From Paenibacillus sp. FSL W8-0426 (GTDB lineage Bacteria; Bacillota; Bacilli; Paenibacillales; Paenibacillaceae): a DNA stretch of 64,000 nucleotides. The stretch covers positions 2,682,001 through 2,746,000 of the forward strand of contig NZ_CP150203.1 of the NCBI RefSeq assembly GCF_037969725.1. The letters run 5' to 3'. Position numbers and translations under genes: made by a program. Numbering within the stretch: the first letter of the stretch is position 1; every line of letters begins with the position of its first letter. Of this stretch, positions 17,704 to 26,031 are shown one piece after another. Under the pieces are notes generated by a model. The model saw nothing but the letters and a program-made list of their open reading frames with translations, searched no databases and was not told where the DNA came from.

Positions 17704-17747
17704 TCGACGAAGCAGGGGCAGATGTTATAATGGGTGTATGGATACAC
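17704..17747 (+). promoter_or_regulatory. Candidate promoter and operator of the Shango-like operon
   Basis: TATAAT (17726-17731) is preceded by a weak -35 TCGACG (17704-17709, 16-base spacer). Immediately downstream, at about +2 to +15, is the inverted repeat GTGTAT-GG-ATACAC (17734-17747), well placed for a repressor. The regulator is not identified. Confidence 0.4.
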
Positions 17748-17775
17748 GTGTTCGCATGTTTGCGGGAGAAGGTGA

Positions 17776-19398
17776 ATGATGGAGATGAGAAACAGAGATG
17801 CGGGCCAGTTGGAGTTCATGGAGATCGATCTGCGAGAGGAAGGCGAAATACCTCGTGTCCCGATTCCGGATCGTTCCGCTCTGCGCCAGACAGGGGCGTA
17901 TCCTGCACGTTCGGGCGGAGGAATCTTGTTTTCGGAAAAAAAATTTGTGGAGGAAGCGAAACGGCTGGTCGACATGAATGTCGCGGCCGCCGAGCGGGTT
18001 CCTTTCATGAGCTACTGGCCGACGTATGGCGTCATGGACGATGCCCAAAGGCAATGGTATTTTTTCTGGAGATCGGAGGTAAGGCAAGGCAGATATCCCG
18101 ATACGGATCTTTCCTATGTGTTCGTCCATGTATACGAGCTGATCAACGGAATCGGCTGGCAGCGGCCCGAAGCGGGTTATGGTCAATTGAAGGAGCTGTG
18201 GTCCCAATATCAAGCGCGTTTGCCGCAACTTGATGCGTATATGCAGGATTGGTTGGTGGATTATGCGTTGATCCATCGTCTGGACGGTTCGTTCGGAGAG
18301 CTCGTGGACCTTGCCGATGGCAGGCTGCCCGCAGAGGTGCTCGATATGGAGATGTGCAGGCTGCTGAAGCAAGCTGAGCCTCATATCCCTTTGAAGCTGC
18401 TGCAGCGATATGTTGAATACGACATCACGCTCAGCAAATTTTACAGGGACGGCGGCCGCGAAGCGTTGGCCGAGTTCGTTCCGGGAACGATCGCTGTCGT
18501 GAATGCCTACATGACCCGTACCCGGGGTGGGGGAATCTGGGAATTGTACGGACCAAGCGGCGAGAAAACAACAGAACGAGTGTTGTTCCGCAAAGCGGTA
18601 TACGATGACGGTTTGTATGGAAAAAAAGCGCTGCTAACCTACAGCCCGATTGGAGAACAGCCTGAATTCGTCCGTTTGGCCACGCAGCTATTCCGCTCGA
18701 TCGAGAACAAACTGCGCGAGCTGTCGGGTTTCCGGGGGAGGCTGCGCGGCAATTCCCTTGAACCTGAACTGGCGAAGCTGGTCGAGCGTTACCTGGACAA
18801 GGCTTATTCGGCCAGACAGGAGAAGCCCGGCGAGCGAACCATCATCGCCATTGATGCGGACAAACTCGCGGTGCTTCAGGAAGAGAGCGAATATGTGCGC
18901 CAAGCTTTGACGGTAGAAGAGACTGGAGACCCCGCCTTGCTTGAGGGTGATTTTGGAACGTTTGCGGAAGACCAGCCGGATCTGCCTGCGGAAACAACAG
19001 CAGGTTCTGCTGCGGGTCTTCATCCTGCGGCAGAGGTCTTCGAAGCCGAAGATATACCGGGAATGCATACGTTTGAAACCCAACCAACGACCGCTTCCGG
19101 TCTTGCCGGCGCCGAAACGCTTTGGGACGAAACGACGCTCCGAGAGCTGGATGAAGAATGGAAGCAATTTGCCGCAGCGCTTGCTCCAAGGCATGTGCTG
19201 GCGATTTTGGCGCTGCTGGGCGAACAGCCTGACGCTGCCTTGATGCAAGTCGCCGAGCAATGCGGCACGATGCCTGCGCTTCTGCTGGACGAAATCAACG
19301 ACGTCGCCATGGAGACGATCGGAGACTTGCTGGTGGATGGCGACCGCATCATGGATGAATATATGGACCCATTTGAACATGTAAAGAGCATGAGGTGA
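17776..19398 (+). CDS. TerB-domain protein, SngA-like (Shango defence)
   Basis: This 540-residue protein has a TerB_N-like region (about residues 45-250; blocks RVPFMSYWPTYGVMDDAQRQ and WYFFWRSEVRQGRYP) and a C-terminal acidic helical TerB-C-like region (about 450-540). No membrane segment is present. The start ATG at 17776 follows GGAGAAGGTGA. It is the first gene of a tight three-gene unit with a DUF2791-type ATPase (6-base gap) and an Lhr-like helicase (4-base overlap). TerB protein plus ATPase plus helicase is the composition published for the Shango anti-phage system (SngA, SngB, SngC). Assignment rests on domain order, not on an alignment. The base composition equals that of the core genes, so a recent transfer is not evident. 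Confidence 0.75.
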   Translation: MMEMRNRDAGQLEFMEIDLREEGEIPRVPIPDRSALRQTGAYPARSGGGILFSEKKFVEEAKRLVDMNVAAAERVPFMSYWPTYGVMDDAQRQWYFFWRSEVRQGRYPDTDLSYVFVHVYELINGIGWQRPEAGYGQLKELWSQYQARLPQLDAYMQDWLVDYALIHRLDGSFGELVDLADGRLPAEVLDMEMCRLLKQAEPHIPLKLLQRYVEYDITLSKFYRDGGREALAEFVPGTIAVVNAYMTRTRGGGIWELYGPSGEKTTERVLFRKAVYDDGLYGKKALLTYSPIGEQPEFVRLATQLFRSIENKLRELSGFRGRLRGNSLEPELAKLVERYLDKAYSARQEKPGERTIIAIDADKLAVLQEESEYVRQALTVEETGDPALLEGDFGTFAEDQPDLPAETTAGSAAGLHPAAEVFEAEDIPGMHTFETQPTTASGLAGAETLWDETTLRELDEEWKQFAAALAPRHVLAILALLGEQPDAALMQVAEQCGTMPALLLDEINDVAMETIGDLLVDGDRIMDEYMDPFEHVKSMR

Positions 19399-19404
19399 AG
19401 CTGA

Positions 19405-20748
19405 ATGACAGAACTTAAAATCCCCAAGCGGCTGACTACCGCGCTGGTGAATTCCTTGACGGCCGGCGTCGTGCCGCGGATCGGCCTGGAGCAGATCGCG
19501 GTCGGCCGCAAGCCGGAAGTGGAGGCGATGCTGCGCGACATGGACAACATCGCCGAAGGCGGAGCCGCCTTTCGGTTGATTACGGGCAGGTACGGCAGCG
19601 GAAAAAGCTTTCTTTTGCAAATGATCCGCAATTACGCGATGGACCGCGAGTTCGTGGTGGCCGATGCGGACCTGTCGCCCGAGCGCAGGCTGGTTGGAAC
19701 GAAGGGGCAAGGGCTGGCTACGTATCGCGAGCTTATGACGCGCATGTCCACGCGCACCCGCCCCGATGGCGGCGCTCTGGAGCCTTTGCTGCAGAAATGG
19801 ATCGCAGGCCTCCAGCAGCAAGCGATGCAGAACTTGGGACTGCGACCGGATGATCCGGCATTGACGAGCGAGGTCGAGACGCGGATCTACGCCGTGACGC
19901 AGGAGCTGCAGAACCTGGTGCACGGATTTGATTTTGCCAAGGTGCTGGCCGCGTATTGGACCGGATACAAGCTCGGCGACGACGAGCGGAAACAAGCCGC
20001 CTTGCGCTGGCTCCGTGGAGAATACGCCACGAAGACCGAAGCGAAAAAAGAACTGGCCGTCGGCGTCATCATCGATGACGACAACTGGTATGACTATTTC
20101 AAATTATGGTCCGAGTTCATGGCCCGGATCGGATATAAAGGGCTTTTGTTGTTCATTGACGAGGCCGTGAACCTGTACAAGATCAGCAACAGCATCGCGC
20201 GCCAGAGCAACTACGAGAAGCTGCTCACCATGTTCAACGATACGATGCAGGGCAAGGCGGAGCACCTGGGCATTTTCGTGGGAGGCACGCCGCAATTCGT
20301 CGAGGATGAGCGCCGGGGCCTGTTCAGCTACGAGGCGCTGCGTTCCAGGCTTGTTGACGGTCGGTATTCAGCCAAGGCGTACGCCAACTACACCGGACCG
20401 ATCCTGAAGCTGGCGATGCTGTCGCACGAGGAAATTCTGATCTTGCTGCAGAAGCTGCGCCAGATCCATGCCCTGCATTTCGGATATGCGGCAAGCCTGA
20501 CGGACGATGACCTGGTCGGTTTCATGCAAATGGCCGTGAATCGCCTTGGTGCGGACGAGCTGCTCACGACGCGCGAAGTCGTTCGCGATTTCATGGACGT
20601 GCTCCATACGCTGCATCAGAATCCTCACGTGAATTATGCGGAACTGCTGGGGGAACGTGCGGCGAAGGCTGGAAATGCCGGACAGGGGACGAATGCGGAA
20701 AGCGACCGGGACGATATGGACGACTTCCTGGCGGAGTTCGAGTTATGA
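19405..20748 (+). CDS. DUF2791-type P-loop ATPase, SngB-like
   Basis: The 447-residue protein begins with IPKRLTTALVNSLTAGVVPR, followed by Walker A GRYGSGKSF (about residues 61-69) and Walker B LLLFIDEAVNL (about 247-257), then RQSNYEKLLTMFND and GGTPQFVEDERRG. This pattern is that of DUF2791/BrxD-like AAA-type ATPases found in BREX type 2 and in three-gene defence cassettes with TerB and helicase proteins. It starts six bases after the TerB gene and overlaps the helicase gene by four bases (ATGA), so translation is probably coupled. It likely hydrolyses ATP to control the helicase on invading DNA (inference). An acidic tail (DRDDMDDFLAEFEL) may be an interaction site. Confidence 0.8.
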   Translation: MTELKIPKRLTTALVNSLTAGVVPRIGLEQIAVGRKPEVEAMLRDMDNIAEGGAAFRLITGRYGSGKSFLLQMIRNYAMDREFVVADADLSPERRLVGTKGQGLATYRELMTRMSTRTRPDGGALEPLLQKWIAGLQQQAMQNLGLRPDDPALTSEVETRIYAVTQELQNLVHGFDFAKVLAAYWTGYKLGDDERKQAALRWLRGEYATKTEAKKELAVGVIIDDDNWYDYFKLWSEFMARIGYKGLLLFIDEAVNLYKISNSIARQSNYEKLLTMFNDTMQGKAEHLGIFVGGTPQFVEDERRGLFSYEALRSRLVDGRYSAKAYANYTGPILKLAMLSHEEILILLQKLRQIHALHFGYAASLTDDDLVGFMQMAVNRLGADELLTTREVVRDFMDVLHTLHQNPHVNYAELLGERAAKAGNAGQGTNAESDRDDMDDFLAEFEL

Positions 20749-22961
20749 GCGGCCAGAACCAGCGCGAAAACCCGTTTTACAGGCTGGCTCCGTTCGTGCA
20801 GGAGTTCATTTACAAAAAACGATGGGAATCGCTGCGTCCTGCCCAGATCGAAGCGTGCAACATCTGTTTCCACACCCCGCATCACATGCTGATTGCGGCC
20901 GGCACGGCTTCCGGTAAAACGGAAGCGGCTTTTTTTCCCGCGCTCACGGAGCTATACGAACGTCCGTGCAAATCGGTAGGCATCCTGTACATCGGACCGC
21001 TCAAGGCGCTGATCAATGACCAGTTCGAACGGCTTAAGTATTTGCTGGTCGAAGGCAACATCCCGGTGTGGCACTGGCACGGTGACGTGCCGCAGGCGGA
21101 GAAGACGCGGCTTGTGAAAAATCCGTCCGGAGTGCTGCAGATTACGCCCGAATCGCTGGAAGGCCTGCTCATGAACCGGCCGAACGCGATTCCTGCGCTG
21201 TTCCATGATCTGCGGTACGTCATTATCGACGAGGTTCATGCGTTCATGGGCGCAGACCGGGGGATTCAGGTGCTGAGCCAACTGGCGCGCCTGGAACGGA
21301 TGGCCGGCTGTGCGCCGCGCAGGGTCGGATTGTCGGCAACGCTCAGCGATTACGAAACGGCCACCGCGTGGCTTGGTGCCGGAACGGGACAAGGGGTTGA
21401 CGTGGTCACTTCTCCGGGCGGCCGCAAGCTGAGGCTGCGTGTGGAGCATTTCTCTTTTCCTGACGCCAGGGACGAGGAGCAGGCCGAGCAGCTGCATCAT
21501 GCGCGCAAGGCGTACTACGATTTTATTTATGAGAGCACCCACCGCAAAAAAGCGCTGATCTTTACGAACAGCCGTACCGATGCCGAGGTGACGATTCTTG
21601 AGATGCGCCGCGTGGCTGCCCGAAGGGAAGAACGCGACGTCTTCCACGTGCACCATGGCAGCATATCCGCCATGCTCAGGGAAGAGACGGAGGCGGCGCT
21701 GCGAAGCGGTCCGGGTCCTGCCGTGGCTGCAGCCACGGTGACGCTGGAGCTCGGCATCGACCTTGGCGAGCTGGAGCGGGTGGTGCAGCTTGGGGCACCG
21801 TACAGCGCATCGAGTTTCGTGCAGCGTTTGGGTCGCTCGGGACGGCGGGAGGACATGGCCTCGGAAATGCTGTTTGTCTGCCCGGAAGAAGAGGACGAAG
21901 AAGCCCAGCTGCCTGCCCGCATGCCATGGACGCTGCTGAGGGCCATTGCCGTCATCGAGCTGTACGTTCGGCACAGATGGGTTGAGCCGCTGCAGTCGCG
22001 ACGGATGCCGATCGGCGTGCTCTACCATCAGACCATGAGCATGCTGAAAAGCATGGGCGAGGCCGAACCGAGGGAACTCGCCGACGCGATTCTTTCGTTG
22101 GCTCCCTTTGCGGAGATCACGCTGGAGCAATATGATGTTTTTCTGAACTATCTGATCGATACCGACCATTTGCAGTGGACCGAAGAGCGAACGCTGATCA
22201 TTGGTTTGACCGGGGAGAAGACGGTGAACAATTATCGTTTTTATGCGGTATTCAAGGATGATGAGGAGCACAAGGTGCTGAATGGCTCGGAAGAAATCGG
22301 CTCCATTACGACCGTACCGCCTCCGGGGTACTGCTTCTCCTTGGCCGGCAAGCTGTGGAAGGTGGAAGAGGTGGATCACAAGCACAAGTCGGTCTATGTG
22401 AAGGCGGCCAAGGGAAAAGTGGACACTTTATGGCTTGGCGCGGGCGGCGACATCCATACGGCAGTCATCCAAAAGATGCGCGAGGTGCTGTCGGAATCGG
22501 CGATCTACCCGTACTTGTCGCCTCAAGCGGTGAATCGGCTGGAACGCGCCCGGCGTCTTGCGCGGGCAAGCGGGCTGCTGAAGCAAGTCGTCATTCCGGC
22601 GGGCGGAGACTCGCTCTATGTGCTGCCATGGGTAGGAAGCAAGGCATTTCGCACGTTGGAGCGGCTGATGAAACATAACCTGTCCGGCAAGCTAAGCTTA
22701 CGTTCGGTCGTGCCGATGGAGCCTTATTATTTCGTGGTATCCGGCAAAGTGGATGAACGGACTTTGCTGGCGGAAATCATGAGTGAATGCCGGATGGCCT
22801 CTGACGCATCTGCGCTATTGGCAGAGGACGAAGCGCCGTACCTTGGCAAATATGACGAATTCGTGGCCCCCCCGCTAATTCGTGAAGCTTTCGCCGCAGA
22901 TGGGCTCGACTTGCCTGGCTTACGGGATGGGCTGCAGAAAACGCTGGAGTGGGATGCATAA
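20745..22961 (+). CDS. Lhr-like DEAD/DEAH helicase, SngC-like
   Basis: This 738-residue superfamily 2 helicase has motif I AAGTASGKTEAA (about residues 48-59), motif Ia YIGPLKALI, motif II DEVHAF (about 162), motif III LSATLS, motif IV-type IFTNSRTDAEV, HHGSIS, and motifs V and VI in TLELGIDLG and QRLGRSGRR. The layout matches Lhr/BrxHI-type ATP-dependent helicases; the long C-terminal part (about 400-738) is typical of the group. The ATG overlaps the stop of the ATPase gene. As third gene of the cassette it is the likely effector that acts on DNA in a Shango-like system. No nuclease domain is visible in any of the three proteins. Confidence 0.85.
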   Translation: MSGQNQRENPFYRLAPFVQEFIYKKRWESLRPAQIEACNICFHTPHHMLIAAGTASGKTEAAFFPALTELYERPCKSVGILYIGPLKALINDQFERLKYLLVEGNIPVWHWHGDVPQAEKTRLVKNPSGVLQITPESLEGLLMNRPNAIPALFHDLRYVIIDEVHAFMGADRGIQVLSQLARLERMAGCAPRRVGLSATLSDYETATAWLGAGTGQGVDVVTSPGGRKLRLRVEHFSFPDARDEEQAEQLHHARKAYYDFIYESTHRKKALIFTNSRTDAEVTILEMRRVAARREERDVFHVHHGSISAMLREETEAALRSGPGPAVAAATVTLELGIDLGELERVVQLGAPYSASSFVQRLGRSGRREDMASEMLFVCPEEEDEEAQLPARMPWTLLRAIAVIELYVRHRWVEPLQSRRMPIGVLYHQTMSMLKSMGEAEPRELADAILSLAPFAEITLEQYDVFLNYLIDTDHLQWTEERTLIIGLTGEKTVNNYRFYAVFKDDEEHKVLNGSEEIGSITTVPPPGYCFSLAGKLWKVEEVDHKHKSVYVKAAKGKVDTLWLGAGGDIHTAVIQKMREVLSESAIYPYLSPQAVNRLERARRLARASGLLKQVVIPAGGDSLYVLPWVGSKAFRTLERLMKHNLSGKLSLRSVVPMEPYYFVVSGKVDERTLLAEIMSECRMASDASALLAEDEAPYLGKYDEFVAPPLIREAFAADGLDLPGLRDGLQKTLEWDA

Positions 22962-22987
22962 CGAGGGGCTTCAAGAAATATTCATCG

Positions 22988-23004
22988 AATAACATTACGT
23001 TATT
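22988..23004 (+). terminator. Hairpin after the defence operon
   Basis: AATAAC-ATTAC-GTTATT lies 27 bases after the helicase stop. It is a weak, AT-rich stem without a following T-run; a terminator role is only possible. Confidence 0.25.
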
Positions 23005-23074
23005 GCGTCATGTAAACAGGGTTGTGTAATTTAGGCCTCAGAAGCGCCTGTAAATCAAAGCTGCCAGAAGAGGC

Positions 23075-23103
23075 TTGACACCACCTCACCTGCCATGTAA
23101 TAT
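23075..23103 (+). promoter_or_regulatory. Promoter of the riboswitch-EamA transcript
   Basis: A consensus TTGACA (23075-23080), exact 17-base spacer and TAATAT (23098-23103). The predicted start near 23110 leaves about 80 structured bases before the aptamer. Confidence 0.75.
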
Positions 23104-23190
23104 ATGAATCGTTGTCATCAAAGGACTGTGGCCGAAGGCTCGGATAAGCCGATGCAGGCTCAGTCGAACGTATAACAAATCCATATTCCA

Positions 23191-23317
23191 TTCGTATAAC
23201 CTCGCAGGCCGTCAGTGTACACAGGGCGAGGGTTTCTACAGGAAGCCTTAACTTCCTAACTACGAAGCTGAAGAATTGGCTCACAGCTGATTCCCGGCGA
23301 CGGAGTTAGGATTTTTT
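23191..23317 (+). ncRNA. Divergent purine-class riboswitch with terminator (ON-type)
   Basis: P1 is TTCGTA (23191-23196) with TACGAA (23261-23266). P2 is CCTCGC (23200-23205) with GCGAGG (23226-23231). P3 is AGGAAG (23240-23245) with CTTCCT (23252-23257). The joining segments keep the purine-aptamer core: TATAA after P1, TTTCTAC before P3 and AACTACGA after it, with C at the position that pairs the ligand in guanine riboswitches. L2 is enlarged (20 bases) and L3 is only six bases, so the canonical kissing loops are absent or different. TCCTAACT (23254-23261) can instead pair with AGTTAGGA (23304-23311) before TTTTTT (23312-23317), with an AGCTG/CAGCT hairpin inside. Aptamer and terminator exclude each other, so ligand binding should allow transcription, as in the adenine-sensing pbuE switch. 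Confidence 0.72.
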
Positions 23318-23358
23318 GCGTATTGACATCGAACGAAACGGCAGGAGGTTTATCGGCA

Positions 23359-24318
23359 ATGAAATATTATTTGGCCGTTCTCGCGGGAGCGCTGAGTTAC
23401 GGCATTTTATCTACGATCGTTGTTTTGGCCTACGGACAGGGGTACCAACTTGGCGAGGTGGTTGGCAGCCAGTTATTTGTAGGCTTCATCCTGTCATGGG
23501 CGCTTGCTTTGTATACCAAATTCCGGATGAAACGAAGCGGTGCAAAAGCTGGCAAAGCATCGGCAGCGGCGTCTGATGCCAAATCCGGAGGATTTCAGTC
23601 CTTGACGTGGAAGCACCGCCTGATGCTGATGGCTGCAGGTACGCCAACCGTCATGACCGGACTGGTTTATTATCAGTCCTTGCGGTATATTCCGGCATCG
23701 CTGGCGATCATCCTGTTATTCCAGTTCACATGGATCAGCGTACTGATTCAAGCTGTAAGCAAACGCGAGCGGCCGGACAAAGTCATGTTTTTGACACTAT
23801 TGGTGTTGTTCGGCGGCACGCTTCTGGCAGCAGGGTTTCTGGAGCATGGGTTAGGCGAATTCAGCGGCTGGGGTATCGCCCTTGGTTTGATGTCGGCCGT
23901 GAGTTATTCATTGTTCCTTCTCTTTAGCGGTAAAGCAGTCCCTGCCGCGCATCCGGCATTTCGCAGTGCATGGATGGTTACCGGCGGTTTGATTTTGCTC
24001 TGCATTCTGTTTCCGCCGACGTTTTTGTTTAACGGATTGATGTGGGGACAGCTGCTGGTTTTCGGCTTGCTGCTTGGATTTTTCGGCGCGTTTATCCCGC
24101 CTGTGCTTTTTGCTTTCGGCGTACCGCATACCGGCGGGGGCATGGCGGGCATTCTCGGAGCTGCGGAGCTTCCCGTCGCCGTATTGATGTCTTCCATTGT
24201 ATTGCATGAGCATGTGAGCAGCTTGCAATGGTTCGGCGTCATCCTCGTATTGCTTGGCATAGCATTGCCGGAGCTGTATAAATTACGGGCGGCACGATCC
24301 AGGACGCTGTATTCCTGA
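23359..24318 (+). CDS. EamA/DMT-family transporter under purine-type riboswitch
   Basis: The 319-residue protein has ten predicted membrane helices arranged as two EamA repeats, with a polar linker (about residues 63-85) and the family signature at each repeat end (SLAIILLFQFTWISV; GAAELPVAVLMSSIVLHEHV). The ATG at 23359 has AGGAGG ten bases upstream; an in-frame upstream extension is unlikely. EamA proteins are mostly exporters of metabolites. The upstream purine-class riboswitch in ON arrangement suggests export of a purine base, nucleoside or analogue when it accumulates, by analogy with PbuE; that is inference, and the transporter family is different. Monocistronic. Confidence 0.85.
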   Translation: MKYYLAVLAGALSYGILSTIVVLAYGQGYQLGEVVGSQLFVGFILSWALALYTKFRMKRSGAKAGKASAAASDAKSGGFQSLTWKHRLMLMAAGTPTVMTGLVYYQSLRYIPASLAIILLFQFTWISVLIQAVSKRERPDKVMFLTLLVLFGGTLLAAGFLEHGLGEFSGWGIALGLMSAVSYSLFLLFSGKAVPAAHPAFRSAWMVTGGLILLCILFPPTFLFNGLMWGQLLVFGLLLGFFGAFIPPVLFAFGVPHTGGGMAGILGAAELPVAVLMSSIVLHEHVSSLQWFGVILVLLGIALPELYKLRAARSRTLYS

Positions 24319-24462
24319 CAACGGGTTATGTTCCTTTTCCAAAGAAGTCTAGCAAGACCATAGCCCAGTGGGGCCATTTTCATCGGGATGTAAATCGGTT
24401 ATGCTAATAGGGTTGTGAATCGTTGGATTTGCGTACGTAGAACGGAAAGAGGAGCGTTACCT

Positions 24463-24885
24463 ATGAACATGTTGAAAAAAGGATGGCCTTACCTTGTACT
24501 GGGACTTGGTGTCATTGTCGTGCTGGGAGCGTTCGCCGTGTACTTTTTGGGCAAAGATATGTCCCCGGGTACAGGAACGGCGGCAGTTGCCAAAGCGGAC
24601 ACGGCGGAGGATTTGGCCGGATATGAAGTGATCCATGTCAGCGTAAGCAATGACGGCTTCGTGCCGAACGTCATCGAAGTCAAAGCTGGCGTGCCGACCA
24701 AAATCAACTTTAACCTGACCCGGAAAGTCACGCATATCAATTCGGTGCTTTCCAGCAAGCTTGGCATGGATTTTTATTTGCAAAAAGGCGACAATTACTA
24801 TACGATCGATCTCAACGTAAAGCCGGGGGAATACGAATTCAATTGCGGCATGTACATGGAATATGGGACGATCAAGGTCCTCTAA
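24463..24885 (+). CDS. Membrane-anchored cupredoxin-domain protein
   Basis: The 140-residue protein has one N-terminal hydrophobic segment (about residues 8-30) and an external beta-sandwich (about 45-140). The cupredoxin core is seen as VSNDGFVPNVIEVKAGVPTK, a His in TRKVTHINSV and a C-terminal EFNCGMYMEYGTIKVL in which Cys and Met are the expected copper ligands. The start ATG at 24463 is preceded by AGAGGAGCG. Such proteins bind copper at the cell surface and take part in copper handling or electron transfer; no copper gene neighbours support either here. A strong terminator follows at 24901. Confidence 0.82.
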   Translation: MNMLKKGWPYLVLGLGVIVVLGAFAVYFLGKDMSPGTGTAAVAKADTAEDLAGYEVIHVSVSNDGFVPNVIEVKAGVPTKINFNLTRKVTHINSVLSSKLGMDFYLQKGDNYYTIDLNVKPGEYEFNCGMYMEYGTIKVL

Positions 24886-24900
24886 GCAGGACTGGCCAGG

Positions 24901-24944
24901 ATAGGAGCAAAGATTCGGGTTCGCCGGCGCTTTGCTCCTATTTG
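24901..24944 (+). terminator. Terminator after the cupredoxin gene
   Basis: ATAGGAGCAAAG pairs perfectly with CTTTGCTCCTAT around a 17-base loop, followed by TTGCT. Confidence 0.75.
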
Positions 24945-24996
24945 CTATGCATGATATCATGGAATGGTCCGGACAATATGCAGGAGGTGGCATGAA

Positions 24997-26031
24997 ATGA
25001 AAGCGCTATTTATCGGTGGGACAGGTACGATCAGCACGGCGATTACGAACCAGCTTGCCTTTGAGGGATGGGACCTTTATTTGTTGAATCGGGGGAATCG
25101 GAATGAGGACCTGCCCGGTGAAGTAAAGGTGCTTCAAGCAGACATCAACGACGAGGCCAAAGTTGCGGAGCTGGTTGCAGATCTGGAGTTCGACGTGGTG
25201 GCCGATTTCATTGCATTTGTGCCCTCACAGCTGGAGCGGGATTACCGTTTGTTCAAAAACAAAACAAAGCAGTTCATGTTTATCAGCTCGGCATCGGCGT
25301 ATCAGACGCCTTTGGCGGACTACCGGATTACGGAAGGCACGCCATTGTCGAACCCGTACTGGGAATATTCCCGCAATAAAATCGCTTGCGAGGAATATTT
25401 GATGAAGCTGTATCGGGACGAGGGATTCCCGGTAACCATCGTTCGTCCGAGCCACACCTATGGCGATCGGTCCGTCCCGCTGGGCGTTCATGGCGCCAAA
25501 GGCAGCTGGCAAGTGTTGAAGCGCATCCTCGAAAACAAACCGGTTATCATTCACGGCGACGGCACGTCGCTCTGGACGATTACGCATAACCGTGATTTTG
25601 CCAAAGGGTTCATCGGCCTTATGGGCAATATTCATGCCATCGGCGAGTCGGTACATATTACTTCCGACGAGTCGGTCACCTGGAACCAAATTTACGGCAT
25701 CATCGCCGATGCACTGGGCAAACCGTTGAATGCCGTCCACGTTTCGTCCGCATTCCTGGCGGCATGCAGCGATCAGGACTTGCACGGAAGCCTGCTGGGA
25801 GACAAAGCGAATACGGTCGTGTTCGACAACAGCAAATTGAAAAGGCTTGTTCCCGATTTCGTGGCAACGACGCGGGCGGATCAGGGAATCAAGCGCACGA
25901 TCGAGCATATTTTGGCGCATCCCGAGCTTCAGGTCGAGGACCCGGAATTCGATGCATGGTGCGATGATGTCATTCAGGCGCTGGAGACGGCACTGTCCCA
26001 AGTCGGGAAAAGAAGCGAGGTCGTGCAATGA
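24997..26031 (+). CDS. NAD-dependent epimerase/dehydratase-family protein
   Basis: The 344-residue protein is an extended SDR: GGTGTIS nucleotide loop at residues 8-14, D of ADIND, SSASAYQ with a catalytic Ser/Tyr area and YSRNKIACE near residue 128, which supplies the YxxxK pair. The C-terminal half carries the substrate domain. AGGAGGTGG lies seven bases before the ATG. The gene overlaps the following esterase gene by four bases, so they are co-translated. The exact sugar or other substrate is unknown; similar proteins in Bacillota are annotated only as SDR or NAD-dependent epimerases. Confidence 0.85.
   Translation: MKALFIGGTGTISTAITNQLAFEGWDLYLLNRGNRNEDLPGEVKVLQADINDEAKVAELVADLEFDVVADFIAFVPSQLERDYRLFKNKTKQFMFISSASAYQTPLADYRITEGTPLSNPYWEYSRNKIACEEYLMKLYRDEGFPVTIVRPSHTYGDRSVPLGVHGAKGSWQVLKRILENKPVIIHGDGTSLWTITHNRDFAKGFIGLMGNIHAIGESVHITSDESVTWNQIYGIIADALGKPLNAVHVSSAFLAACSDQDLHGSLLGDKANTVVFDNSKLKRLVPDFVATTRADQGIKRTIEHILAHPELQVEDPEFDAWCDDVIQALETALSQVGKRSEVVQ

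Noticed and set aside
18688..19995. A 435-codon minus-strand open frame over the TerB and ATPase genes
   Set aside because: Shadow of two overlapping-operon genes with good motifs on the plus strand.
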